Shown here in pieces: positions 15,173 through 24,688 of a DNA stretch of 24,688 nucleotides (within the stretch, counting starts at the first letter, position 1; each line of letters starts with the position of its first letter). The notes beneath the pieces are model-generated. The model had not been told where the DNA came from and searched no databases. It saw only the letters and a list, made by a program, of their open reading frames with translations. A program made the translations under genes and the position numbers. Origin of the DNA: JBHGAV01 sp041946685 (lineage in GTDB: Bacteria > Acidobacteriota > Terriglobia > Bryobacterales > Bryobacteraceae); contig JBHGAV010000057.1 of the NCBI GenBank assembly GCA_041946685.1, forward strand, positions 1-24,688, read 5' to 3'.

Positions 15173-16045
15173 TTGCCATCTCTGGCCAGGATTCTGCTCC
15201 CCGTGGATTTTTCGGGCCGCTGCCGCGGCGGCGCCCGCTACCTCGAAGCGCTTGCCTCCCTTTTTCATTCCGAAGTCACCCTGCTGCACGTGCTGCCTCC
15301 TCCGCACTACGAATTCGGCGCAATGGAGCCGGGTGGCGCCGCCTTGACCGAGCTCTACGCCGCGCGGGCGGCCCAGGTGAAGCGCGAACTGGAGTCCCAC
15401 CTGGCCGTTGAGCTCGCCGGCCTGAGCGTACAGCGCGTTCTGCTGGAGGGCGACCCGGCGCGCAAGATCATCGAGTACGCTGCCGCCCAAGGCGTCGACC
15501 TCATCCTGATGCCCACGCACGGCTACGGCCCGTTCCGCCGTTTCATCCTGGGCTCGGTGACCGCCAAGATACTCCATGACGCCGATTGCCCGGTGATGAC
15601 TGGTGTCCACCTGGAAGAAGCCCCACCTATCGAATCCATTTCTTTCCGCCGCATCCTGGTCGCCGTCGACCTCGGCCCTCAGAGCGCGCGTGCCCTGGAC
15701 TGGGCCTCCTGGCTGGCTTCCGCCACCGGCGCCGCCCTCTCCCTCCTACACGTCATGCCGAGCCTGGAGGGGTTCTCCGGGGAGTACCACGATCCCGACT
15801 GGCGCGAGAAGCAGGCAGCCGAAGCCCGCGGCCGGATCGACGCGCTCGTCGAGAAGTCCGGCTGCGCGCCGGAGATCGTGATTCAGCATGGCGACCCGCC
15901 CGGCGTAATCTGCGACGCCGCCCGCAGGCTGTCAACCGACCTGCTCGTCATCGGCCGCGGCTCGGCGGCCGGGATGTTCGGCCGCCTGCGCACCAACGCC
16001 TACGCCATCATCCGCCAGTCGCCCTGTCCCGTGGTCAGCGTGTAG
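15173..16045 (+). CDS. Tandem universal stress protein (two Usp domains)
   Basis: The 290-residue protein holds two Usp domains, about residues 3-145 and 155-290. The first has the strand-1 start RILLPVDFSG, LILMPTHGYGPFRR and the phosphate-loop end ILGSVTAKIL expected for a nucleotide-binding Usp. The second starts RRILVAVDLG and ends LLVIGRGSAAGMFGRLRTNAYAII, where the Gly-Ser pair is replaced, so only the first half may bind ATP. The start is TTG 15173: a near-perfect Shine-Dalgarno AAGGAGGTG at 15160-15168 lies six bases upstream and decides it. The gene follows the cytochromes by 41 bases and is likely the last gene of the sigma-54 unit. Its 3' end overlaps the convergent CoA-transferase gene by 11 bases. 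Its role with the cytochromes is not known. Confidence 0.9.
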   Translation: MPSLARILLPVDFSGRCRGGARYLEALASLFHSEVTLLHVLPPPHYEFGAMEPGGAALTELYAARAAQVKRELESHLAVELAGLSVQRVLLEGDPARKIIEYAAAQGVDLILMPTHGYGPFRRFILGSVTAKILHDADCPVMTGVHLEEAPPIESISFRRILVAVDLGPQSARALDWASWLASATGAALSLLHVMPSLEGFSGEYHDPDWREKQAAEARGRIDALVEKSGCAPEIVIQHGDPPGVICDAARRLSTDLLVIGRGSAAGMFGRLRTNAYAIIRQSPCPVVSV

Positions 16046-17339
16046 GGATCAGCCCCAGCCGGCGGGCCTCCGCCGCCAACTGCTCCCGGAACTTGGGGTG
16101 CGCCACCTGGATCAGCGCTTCGGCGCGCTGCCTCAGATTCTTCCCGTGCAGGTACGCCACGCCGAACTCGGTCACCACGTAGTGCACATCGGCGCGAGAG
16201 GTCACCACTCCCGCGCCGGCCGCGAGCGCCGGTGTGATGCGCGATACCTCCTCGTCCTTGGCCGTGGCCAGAAGCGCGATGACCGGCAGGCCGCCCTTGG
16301 ACCGCGCCGCACCGCGGACGAAGTCCACCTGCCCCCCCACGCCGCTGTACAGCAGATGACCGATCGAGTCCGCGCACACTTGCCCGGTCAGGTCCACCTC
16401 GATGGCCGAGTTGATCGACACCATGCGGTCGTTCTGGCTGATCACGAACGGGTCGTTCGTGTAAGAGGTCGGGTGAAACTCGAAGATCGGATTGTCGTCG
16501 ATGAAGTCGAACAGCGGCTTGGTGCCCAGCACGAATCCCGCGATCACCTTGTGGGGGTGAATGCTCTTTTTCTCGTTGTTGATCACCCCCGACTTGATCA
16601 GGTTGATCACCCCGTCGGAGACCATCTCGCTGTGGACGCCCAGGTCCTTGTGCGCGGTCAGCTCCAGCAGCACCGCGTCCGGAATGGCTCCGATCCCGGT
16701 CTGGATCGTCGCCCCGTTGGGGATCAGGCTGGCCACGTGCCGCGCGATGGCGATGTGCACGGGCAGCACCTCCGGCTGCCGGTACTCGGCCAACGGATGC
16801 GAGGCCTCCACGATGGCGTCGGCTTGGCTCACGTGCAGAAACGCGTCCCCCAGCGTCCGCGGGCACTGGTCGTTGACCTCCACGATCAGGTGTTTGGCCT
16901 GTTTGGCCGCCGTGAGCGTCGTGTCGATGCCCGCCCCCAGACTCATATAGCCGTAATGGTCGGGCGTCGAGCACTGGACCAGCGCCACATCGAGCGGCAT
17001 CGCCCCGCTGCGGAACAGCCCCTCGATTTCGGAGAGGTGAATGGGGACGTAGTCGGCCCTTCCCTCCTGGACCGCTTGCCGCACGTTGGCGCCTACAAAG
17101 AACGTGTTGTGACGGAAATGCCCTGCCATGGAGGGGTCCGCGTATCCGGCGCTGCCCATCGTGGCCAGGTGGACCACCTCCACGTCCTGCAGATCCGGTC
17201 CGCGACGCACCATGGCCTGAACCAGGTCCTCGGGCTCGCCGCAGCCCTGGTGGATGTAAACCCGGTCGCCGCTGCGGAGCACGGCCAGCGCCTCATCGGC
17301 CGCCTTCAGCCGCGACCTGTACTCCTCCATCCAGCTCAT
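16035..17339 (-). CDS. Acetyl-CoA hydrolase/4-hydroxybutyrate-type CoA-transferase
   Basis: The 434-residue protein belongs to the acetyl-CoA hydrolase/transferase family (Cat1/AbfT type), with VYIHQGCGEPEDLVQ near the N-terminus, GIGAIPDAVL in the middle and the C-terminal domain segment TEFGVAYLHGKNLRQRAEALI. E238 in LGVHSEMVSDG is the catalytic glutamate that forms the glutamyl-CoA thioester, at the same number as reported for the clostridial 4-hydroxybutyrate CoA-transferase. GSGVGGQVDF-type residues of the family appear as YSGVGGQVDFVRGA. It moves CoA between short-chain acyl groups. Which acid is used cannot be told. Its ATG overlaps the stop codon of the alanine dehydrogenase (ATGA), so the two are translated together. 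The pairing suggests amino-acid carbon being routed through pyruvate/acetyl-CoA to a free acid (inference). Confidence 0.88.
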   Translation of the reverse strand: MSWMEEYRSRLKAADEALAVLRSGDRVYIHQGCGEPEDLVQAMVRRGPDLQDVEVVHLATMGSAGYADPSMAGHFRHNTFFVGANVRQAVQEGRADYVPIHLSEIEGLFRSGAMPLDVALVQCSTPDHYGYMSLGAGIDTTLTAAKQAKHLIVEVNDQCPRTLGDAFLHVSQADAIVEASHPLAEYRQPEVLPVHIAIARHVASLIPNGATIQTGIGAIPDAVLLELTAHKDLGVHSEMVSDGVINLIKSGVINNEKKSIHPHKVIAGFVLGTKPLFDFIDDNPIFEFHPTSYTNDPFVISQNDRMVSINSAIEVDLTGQVCADSIGHLLYSGVGGQVDFVRGAARSKGGLPVIALLATAKDEEVSRITPALAAGAGVVTSRADVHYVVTEFGVAYLHGKNLRQRAEALIQVAHPKFREQLAAEARRLGLIPTR

Positions 17340-18439
17340 GACAGCGGCTCCCAGGCCAGGCCCAGCACCTCAGCCAGGCTGTGCCGCACGCACGCCCCGC
17401 GGTGCGTGTAGGCGCCTCGCTGCAAGGGCGCCGAGGTCCGCAGCGCCTTGTCGATGCCGTCTTCGGCCATGCGCAGCAGGAACGGCAGCACCGCCTGGCT
17501 GAGCGCCATGCTGGCGCTCCGGCTCATGTCCGCCGTGAGATTCGGGACACAGTAGTGCACCACGCCGTGATGAACATAGGATGGCTCGGCCAGTGTCGTC
17601 GGCCGGCTGGTCTCCACGCATCCGCCCTGGTCGATGGAGACGTCGATGATCACCGAGCCGCGCCGCATGCTCTCCACCATGCGCCGCGTCACCACGTGGG
17701 GAGCCTTGCGCCCCGCCACCAGCACCGCGCCGATGACCACGTCGGCCGAGGCTACGGCGGCTCCCACCGAATCGTGGTCCGCCAAGCCTGTCGCCACGTG
17801 GGGCAGGTGCGTCATCAAATCGCGCAACTTGTCCGTGTCGATATCGAGAACGGTCACCCGTGCGCCGGCTGCCGTCGCCGTCCGGGCCGCGGAGCTTCCC
17901 ACGGTCCCCGCACCCAGGATCACCACGTGCGCGGGCGGGATGCCCGGGCTGCCACCCAGCAGGATGCCTCTCCCTCCCGAGCTGGACCGCAGCAGGTCCA
18001 TCGCCAAAGGAACCGTCACCTGGCCCGCAATCTCGCTGATGGCGGCCAGCACCGGCAGACGTCCCCCCTCGGTCTCGATCACCTCGTAGCCGATCGCCGT
18101 GATCTCGCGTTCGATGAGCAGATCCACCAGGGGCCGGGCCTTGACCGCCATGTGATAGAAGGCCGCCAGAGCCACGCCCTTGGGAAAGTGCCCCAGCTCC
18201 TCCACCGTGGGCACCGAGATCTTCACCACCAGCTCGGAGCGGCGCGTGACCTCGTCCAGCGAGTAGGCGATGTGCGCCCCCGCGCGTATGTACTCGTCGT
18301 CCGGGAACATGGCCTGCTCGCCGGCGCCCTTTTCCACCCAGACCGTGTTTCCGTGCGCGGCCAGTTGCCTCGCCACGGAAGGGGTCAAAGCCACGCGGCG
18401 CTCGAACTCGCCGGTTTCTCTTATCACCCCGATGTTCAT
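17336..18439 (-). CDS. ald: Alanine dehydrogenase
   Basis: The 367-residue protein is the normal length for alanine dehydrogenase, which interconverts L-alanine and pyruvate with NAD and ammonia. The substrate arginine lies in FERRVALTP, K73 in VVKISVPT and H96 in AAFYHMAVKA match the catalytic pair, and the NAD fold is VVILGAGTVGSSAARTA at about residues 170-186. The aspartate in SIDQGGC contacts substrate and nucleotide, and NLTADMSRSAS completes the family pattern. The transhydrogenase alpha subunit shares the fold but lacks this ending. No Shine-Dalgarno precedes the ATG at 18439, and the candidate -10 lies so close that the mRNA may be nearly leaderless. It is the first gene of a two-gene unit with the CoA-transferase. 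It could release pyruvate from alanine or capture ammonia. Confidence 0.94.
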   Translation of the reverse strand: MNIGVIRETGEFERRVALTPSVARQLAAHGNTVWVEKGAGEQAMFPDDEYIRAGAHIAYSLDEVTRRSELVVKISVPTVEELGHFPKGVALAAFYHMAVKARPLVDLLIEREITAIGYEVIETEGGRLPVLAAISEIAGQVTVPLAMDLLRSSSGGRGILLGGSPGIPPAHVVILGAGTVGSSAARTATAAGARVTVLDIDTDKLRDLMTHLPHVATGLADHDSVGAAVASADVVIGAVLVAGRKAPHVVTRRMVESMRRGSVIIDVSIDQGGCVETSRPTTLAEPSYVHHGVVHYCVPNLTADMSRSASMALSQAVLPFLLRMAEDGIDKALRTSAPLQRGAYTHRGACVRHSLAEVLGLAWEPLS

Positions 18440-18442
18440 GGC

Positions 18443-18472
18443 ACGCTATTGTAGCGTAGGCTGCGCGCAGCC
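18443..18472 (-). promoter_or_regulatory. Candidate ald promoter with two palindromes
   Basis: On the minus strand TACAAT (18453-18448) is a good -10 hexamer for ald, placing the start near 18441, only a few bases from the ATG. The -10 lies inside ACGCTA-TTG-TAGCGT (18443-18457), an inverted repeat with six-base arms. Just upstream is a perfect 14-base palindrome, GGCTGCGCGCAGCC (18459-18472), where a -35 element would be. No good -35 sequence is visible, so an activator may be needed. The rest of 18473-18631 shows nothing I can support. Confidence 0.42.
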
Positions 18473-18631
18473 GGACGCGGCGGGCGTGAGCGGGCCGCTA
18501 CTTGACGGCCAAGTGAGCCCGGCGCGGCTGGCATGGCCACAACGGCCGTTCTGGAGAGGGGCGCCGCAGCCCTCAGCGGTCCGCCAAGCGTTGCGCTGTG
18601 GCTTCGCGACAGCCAGGCAGCCTCTGCTCAG

Positions 18632-19264
18632 TCACTGCCGGCGCAGCTTGCGCCTCATCAGAAGCAGCCCACCCGCCCCGATTGTCAGCAGAAGGAAGGT
18701 GGAGGGTTCGGGGATCGCATCCCCAGCCGCTCCGACGTAGAAGTCGTCCACCGTCGGCCAAGAATACTCAATGGTGTCCGGAGCATCAACCGTCAGCGAG
18801 GTAATCAAAACACCTCCGGTGGTGATGAACCCGACAAACGAGGCCGTCCCGGGGTTGTTCAAAACCTGAACTGTGCCATCGCTTAAGGTGAGGACCACAT
18901 CTCCGACAATCAACTGCTCGCTCACGTCGGTTGGGAAGAAGTAGCCCCCGACTGCTGTCACATTCCCGCTGGTGAACGTGAAACTGATAGCATCGTCAGC
19001 ATGGACGGTGGAGAGTGAGTTGCCGATCGCCGTGTTGATCCAAAGATCGAGGGGCGCGCTGGCGGAGTAGCTGAAGCCCCCCTGCGAAAAATTCATCGTT
19101 TGACCCTGGCTTCCCCAGCTATAGGTGGAGTAGTCCTCAAGGTAGTACCCGGGCTGGAGCTCCGCCAGAAACGTCGGGAGGTCGGTGAAAATCAGCGCCC
19201 CTTGGGCGGTCCCCCCCGCAAGCATCAGCGCAACAGCCAGTATTGTCAACCTGGAATTCCACAT
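18632..19264 (-). CDS. Secreted PEP-CTERM sorting domain protein
   Basis: The 210-residue protein starts at an ATG with AGGAGG about five bases upstream. Residues 1-23 form a signal peptide (LTILAVALMLAGGTAQGA). The body is rich in Ser, Thr, Gly and aromatic residues with alternating strands, as in small beta-sandwich surface proteins. The C-terminus is a textbook exosortase signal: IPEPSTF, then a hydrophobic helix LLLTIGAGGLLLM, then the basic tail RRKLRRQ. Such proteins are exported, processed by an exosortase/archaeosortase-type enzyme at the PEP motif and usually linked to exopolysaccharide production. No exosortase lies in the window. The central domain matches no function I recognise. 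The gene is monocistronic, facing away from the SDR gene. Confidence 0.9.
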   Translation of the reverse strand: MWNSRLTILAVALMLAGGTAQGALIFTDLPTFLAELQPGYYLEDYSTYSWGSQGQTMNFSQGGFSYSASAPLDLWINTAIGNSLSTVHADDAISFTFTSGNVTAVGGYFFPTDVSEQLIVGDVVLTLSDGTVQVLNNPGTASFVGFITTGGVLITSLTVDAPDTIEYSWPTVDDFYVGAAGDAIPEPSTFLLLTIGAGGLLLMRRKLRRQ

Positions 19265-19408
19265 CTCTTCCTCCTGGACTTGCTCACAAAAGTGGTCTCA
19301 ATCCTTACTTTTGCGCCTGAGCTCGACCCTATTTTACACTCAACAGGTTCCCGGGAGGGGGAACTCCGAAACCACGGATGCGGCCGGCGCTTGCCATTGC
19401 GGCCCATA

Positions 19409-20116
19409 ATGGAGTCTATGGAGACCCTGGAGGGGAAGCTCGCTGTGGTCACGGGCGGAACGCGCGGCATCGGGCGCGCCATCGCAGAAAGGCTCCTGCG
19501 GGAGGGGGCTGAGGTGGCCATCTGCGGCCGGTCGGAGGAATCCGTCCAGCGAGCCGTTGCGGAAATGGCCCGGCTCGGCTCCATCCACGGCCGTGCGGCG
19601 GACATTCGGAACCTCGAGGCGGTGCGTGAGTTCTTCCGTTGGGCGGACGGGAAGCTCGGTGGGGTGGACATTCTTGTGAACAACGCCGGAGAGGGAGTGT
19701 TCGCCAAGGTCGCCGAGATGCAGCCCGAGGCGTGGCTCCGCAACATCGACCTGAATCTGAACGCAGCGTACTACTGCTCGCATGAAGCTCTGGTGCGCTT
19801 CGCCAGGCGCGGAGGCGGGTTCATTGTCAACATCTCCAGTCTGGCGGGCAAGAACGCCTTCAGCGGCGGCGCCGCCTACAATGCCTCCAAGTTCGGATTG
19901 AACGGTTTCACGGAAGCTCTGATGCTGGACCATCGATACGACAACGTCCGCGTGGCCTGCATTATGCCGGGCAGCGTGAACACGGACTTCGGAGAGCGGG
20001 CGGACTGGAAGATCGCTCCAGAGGACGTGGCGGAAGTAGTGGTCACGGTCCTGCGGATGCCTGCCCGCACCCTGGTGAGCCGCGTGGAGATGCGCCCCTC
20101 GCAGCCGCAGAAGTAG
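19409..20116 (+). CDS. Short-chain dehydrogenase/reductase (SDR) family oxidoreductase
   Basis: This classical SDR of 235 residues has the cofactor motif TGGTRGIG at residues 15-22, NNAG in the middle, a catalytic serine in NISSLAG, and Y157/K161 in YNASK, followed by PGSVNTDF. The R19 pattern and CGRS after strand 2 are compatible with NADP use (inference). The substrate is unknown. It is somewhat shorter than the usual 245-255 residues, lacking the longer C-terminal substrate loop. The start may be ATG 19409 or ATG 19418. The second has GGAG only three bases before it, and CATAAT at 19405-19410 looks like a -10 that would give a leaderless message from it. The open frame reaches far upstream, but that part overlaps the divergent PEP-CTERM gene and is noncoding. 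Confidence 0.88.
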   Translation: MESMETLEGKLAVVTGGTRGIGRAIAERLLREGAEVAICGRSEESVQRAVAEMARLGSIHGRAADIRNLEAVREFFRWADGKLGGVDILVNNAGEGVFAKVAEMQPEAWLRNIDLNLNAAYYCSHEALVRFARRGGGFIVNISSLAGKNAFSGGAAYNASKFGLNGFTEALMLDHRYDNVRVACIMPGSVNTDFGERADWKIAPEDVAEVVVTVLRMPARTLVSRVEMRPSQPQK

Positions 20117-20126
20117 TTTCAGCCAT

Positions 20127-20174
20127 CGGGGCCGCGATGATTCACCGAACCGCGACCGTCAGGGAGCGGCCCCG
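20127..20174 (+). terminator. Long-loop inverted repeat after the SDR gene, possible terminator
   Basis: CGGGGCCGC at 20127-20135 and GCGGCCCCG at 20166-20174 are perfect nine-base complements separated by 30 bases, beginning eleven bases after the SDR stop codon. No T-run follows on the plus strand. It may end or insulate SDR transcription before the hicBA genes. Confidence 0.35.
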
Positions 20175-20236
20175 CCCACAGCCGCCTTCCTGCTCTCACC
20201 CCAAAAATCCTTCCGTTCTCGTGTGATGATAGGCGT

Positions 20237-20446
20237 ATGGGTGAGCTGGTATTCGAGGTCGTTCAGGAGTCCGATGGCGGGTACACCGCCGAGTGCCTGA
20301 CCGAGAGCATCTTCACCCAGGGTGATACCTGGGATGAATTGCGGGCGAACGTTCTCGAAGCGACCGCCGGCTACTTCTATGACCGTCCGCGCCCGGACCG
20401 GATCCGGCTGCACCTTGTCCGCGACGAGATCCTTTCGGTCGCATGA
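20237..20446 (+). CDS. hicB: HicB-like antitoxin (short form)
   Basis: The 69-residue protein has the partial RNase-H-like fold of HicB antitoxins: strand VFEVVQESDGGYTAEC, then IFTQGDTWDELRANVLEATAGYF, the strand-helix unit that wraps the toxin. It ends soon after the third strand and has no ribbon-helix-helix or HTH tail, so it probably neutralises the toxin without binding DNA by itself. Its stop codon overlaps the hicA start codon (ATGA), so the order is antitoxin first, the reverse of the classic hicA-hicB order. AGG lies close to the ATG as a weak ribosome binding site. The partner toxin gene is frameshifted, which leaves this a likely orphan antitoxin. Confidence 0.85.
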   Translation: MGELVFEVVQESDGGYTAECLTESIFTQGDTWDELRANVLEATAGYFYDRPRPDRIRLHLVRDEILSVA

Positions 20447-20681
20447 AGATTCCCCGCGACCTCTCCGGCGTGCAACTGGCCGACCACCTGTGTCGAAAGT
20501 GGCGGTACTCAAAGGTTCACCAGGTCGGGAGCCACATCATTCTGGAGACCTCCGAGCCGGCTCATCATCGAATTGCGACCCTGCGCACGCTCCCCTGCGG
20601 CTCGGCACTCTCAGTTCCATCCTGCGCGCGGTAGCGCAGCACAAGCGCGCCTCGCGCGCCGAAATCATCACCGGCCTCTAG
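20443..20681 (+). pseudogene. hicA: HicA-like toxin gene with a one-base frameshift
   Basis: The first 46 codons (MKIPRDLSGVQLADHLCRKW..., with the functional histidine in QVGSHIILET) match HicA mRNA interferases, which cleave mRNA through a double-stranded-RNA-binding fold. The frame then runs into an unrelated tail and stops at 20634. The proper C-terminus, LRLGTLSSILRAVAQH followed by RAEIITGL, continues in the next frame to 20681. One extra base near CCC at 20579-20581 would restore a single frame of 79 residues, the normal HicA length. The catalytic half is intact but the C-terminal helix and strand would be replaced, so activity is doubtful. A sequencing slip in a short C-run is the main alternative to true inactivation. 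Confidence 0.8.
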
Positions 20682-20707
20682 TGGATAAACGCCTCCTTGA
20701 CAACCCA

Positions 20708-20749
20708 GGTGGCGCAGGCCATCGCTTCCCAGTGGCCTGCGATTCCACC
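20708..20749 (+). terminator. Hairpin between hicA and the S4 pseudogene, possible bidirectional terminator
   Basis: GGTGG and GCAGGCCA (20708-20721) pair with TGGCCTGC and CCACC (20733-20749) around an eleven-base loop, with a one-base versus four-base internal loop. It lies exactly between two convergent genes, as expected of a shared terminator, but neither side has a clear T-run. Confidence 0.45.
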
Positions 20750-21137
20750 TAACCTCTCCCCCGCAACCGCCCGATCTGCCGCCGGTCGCGCTTGGTCGGT
20801 CTGGCTCCCCCTGGCGTCTCAAAGTGCGGCATCGCCTTGCGCTCGTCGGCCAGCCTCATTCGCATCTCGCGGCTCGCTTCCGTCTCGCGGCAGAGCGTCT
20901 GCGCCATCGCCGCCGGTCCGCGCATTCCGCTGAGCCCCAGGACCTCGATCTCGAATTCGCCGCCATCGGTCTTCACGCACAGCATATCGCCCGTGCGGAC
21001 TTCGCGCGCCGACTTGGCCGGCGTCCATTGGACTCAATCCTCCCGAGTTCGCAGGCCCGTGCCGCGAGCGTCCGCGTCTTGAAGAACCGTTCCGCCCAAA
21101 GCTACTTGTCCATCCGAACGCCGGTCATGCTGCTCAT
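20749..21137 (-). pseudogene. Hsp15-like S4 domain RNA-binding protein gene, nonsense codon plus frameshift
   Basis: Read on the minus strand, pieces of one protein lie in two frames. The N-terminal part VRMDK-stop-LWAERFFKTRTLA has TAG (21104-21102) where S4/Hsp15 proteins have Trp (MDKWLWAARF). It continues AARACELGRIESNGR and then loses frame near 21020, where one C appears to be missing. The remainder, PAKSAREVRTGDMLC, then a strand-rich section and a basic tail ending RLRGRG, is in the next frame to the stop at 20751-20749. Hsp15 binds stalled 50S subunits carrying peptidyl-tRNA. Two separate lesions make real gene loss more likely than sequencing error. The original start may have been 21137, 21128 or 21113. 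Translation from an internal ATG at 20985 would give only the C-terminal 78 residues, without most of the S4 fold. Confidence 0.75.
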
Positions 21138-21228
21138 CTCGTCCCATTGCGGATTCTCTGGCGGACGGAAGCCGCACTTCTCAACGTCACCTGCTACAAT
21201 CAGCCAGGACAAGGCAGGTGAAGCGAAC

Positions 21229-22041
21229 ATGCTGACTTTCAATACCATTCTTCGACATGAGGGAATTGACCCCAAAGGAGTCCGGCTCGTTCGGCACAAG
21301 GACACGCGTCGCCCTGGACGGCCTACACCTTACGACCTGTGGCGAGCTGGTGACGGTCGGTTCGAGACTTACCAGCAAATACAACGGCGCAACGTGTTCG
21401 CCAAGGGCAATCTATTAGCGAGCTTCGTAGCCACGCCCAACAACGAGACCCTGTTCATTGGGCTGTATTCAGTTGATGGTGTTGGGCCGGTCCCGCCGGG
21501 TGTCATCGAGCCCATTACCGGCGAACAGGATCTAAGCGGTATGAACTTCTATGCGATTCATCGCGAGGACCGGCTAGCTGACTATGCGGGCCACCTCACT
21601 GTCGAGTGGGGTGCAGGCTTTCGAGCCTGGGTTCAACGTGCCGAACTGCAGGATAAGGCGGTTAGGGAGATCCGAACGGAAATCGCCGACCCTCCATTCC
21701 CCGGCTTCACCAGATTTGCCTGGGACGTTGATCAGATAGCGGCCGTGCCGTTCACGTGGCAGGAGATACTGAAATCCGTGAAAGGGGTTTACCTGCTGGT
21801 CTGCAAGGAAACAGGTAAGCAATACGTCGGATCCGCAAAGGGTGAGGAGAGTCTGTGGGGCCGTTTTTCCGACTACGCGAGAACTGGTCACGGCGGCAAC
21901 ATCGAACTCAAGCACCGAGGAAAGAAACAATACCAGTTCACCATACTAGAGGTTGTGAACTCAGAAGTTGGAATTGAGGCGGTCGAGGAAGCCTGGAAGA
22001 AGAAACTCATGAGCCGGCAATTCGGACTGAACCAGAACTGA
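21229..22041 (+). CDS. GIY-YIG nuclease family protein with a large N-terminal domain
   Basis: The 270-residue protein has a C-terminal GIY-YIG nuclease domain from about residue 184: GVYLLVCKETGKQYVGSAKG supplies the two motif tyrosines, LWGRFSDY the catalytic arginine, and EEAWKKKLMSRQFGLNQN the metal-binding glutamate and ending asparagine. The first 180 residues (MLTFNTILRHEGI... FRAWVQRAELQDKAVREI) form a separate domain I cannot name; it may recognise DNA or a partner. Homologues of this build are scattered and often linked to mobile or defence functions, but none is proven here. The gene is visibly less GC-rich and uses more A/T-ending codons than its neighbours, suggesting acquisition. 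The start is ATG 21229; the open frame upstream overlaps the S4 pseudogene. TACAAT at 21195-21200 is a possible -10. Confidence 0.85.
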   Translation: MLTFNTILRHEGIDPKGVRLVRHKDTRRPGRPTPYDLWRAGDGRFETYQQIQRRNVFAKGNLLASFVATPNNETLFIGLYSVDGVGPVPPGVIEPITGEQDLSGMNFYAIHREDRLADYAGHLTVEWGAGFRAWVQRAELQDKAVREIRTEIADPPFPGFTRFAWDVDQIAAVPFTWQEILKSVKGVYLLVCKETGKQYVGSAKGEESLWGRFSDYARTGHGGNIELKHRGKKQYQFTILEVVNSEVGIEAVEEAWKKKLMSRQFGLNQN

Positions 22042-22090
22042 GTTCACGCCGCTTGGCGGACAAGCACGCCTCCGGCCCCGGGTGGCGCCC

Positions 22091-24688
<2,598 letters not shown>

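Noticed and set aside
16098..18454. Two long plus-strand frames opposite the CoA-transferase and ald
   Set aside because: Both are antisense shadows with Arg/His/Gln-rich products; the minus-strand genes carry all catalytic motifs.
19100..19408. N-terminal extension of the SDR protein by about 100 residues
   Set aside because: It overlaps the divergent PEP-CTERM gene, and classical SDR proteins begin just before the TGGTRGIG motif.

Overview
The window is 24.7 kb of GC-rich bacterial chromosome with both ends inside genes: a glycosyltransferase lacks its 5' end and carB lacks its N-terminal part. The gene mix points to a Gram-negative soil-type or anaerobe-related lineage. It includes an exosortase-type PEP-CTERM protein, FkbM methyltransferase, a DUF1638/ASKHA pair, multiheme cytochromes, a sigma-54 activator and HicBA. 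Acidobacteriota (Bryobacterales/Solibacter-like) is my best guess. That is an inference from gene content and no phylogenetic marker settles it.

Layout. 1-1565: partial GT2 dolichol-phosphate-mannose-synthase-like enzyme and an FkbM methyltransferase (+). 1571-2451: DUF5658 membrane protein and a CpaA-type prepilin peptidase (-). 2608-2685: tRNA-Arg(UCU) with encoded CCA (-). 2726-5800: a promoter with a palindrome, a 33-codon small ORF, then a class I aminotransferase and ATP-dependent PEP carboxykinase joined by an ATGA overlap. 5860-6230: a small membrane-protein gene broken at a run of eight Gs. 6283-7617: ACS-type MFS permease (-). 7713-9935: DUF1638 protein and a [2Fe-2S]-ASKHA reductive activator of the corrinoid type (+).

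9922-16045 is the most striking block. A PAS/AAA+/Fis sigma-54 activator (-) lies divergent from a canonical -24/-12 promoter at 11471-11486. That promoter is followed by a degenerate receiver-like protein, a nine-heme c-type cytochrome fused to a b-type membrane domain (CbcL-like layout), a three-TM NapC/NirT-type multiheme cytochrome (ImcH-like layout) and a tandem universal stress protein. I read this as a sigma-54-controlled quinol-oxidising electron-export module. Its terminal acceptor is not encoded here.

16035-18439: alanine dehydrogenase and an acetyl-CoA hydrolase/CoA-transferase in one ATGA-coupled unit (-), with nested palindromes at the promoter. 18632-19264: PEP-CTERM protein (-). 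19409-20116: SDR oxidoreductase (+). 20237-21137 is a patch of decay: hicB is intact, hicA carries a one-base frameshift, and an Hsp15-like S4 RNA-binding gene carries a nonsense codon plus a frameshift. It is followed by a GIY-YIG nuclease gene (21229-22041) that reads less GC-rich and may be a newcomer. 22091-24688: carB (-), partial.

Gaps without genes (2452-2607, 11263-11527, 18440-18631, 19265-19408, 20117-20236) hold promoters and hairpins where listed and otherwise show nothing I can support.
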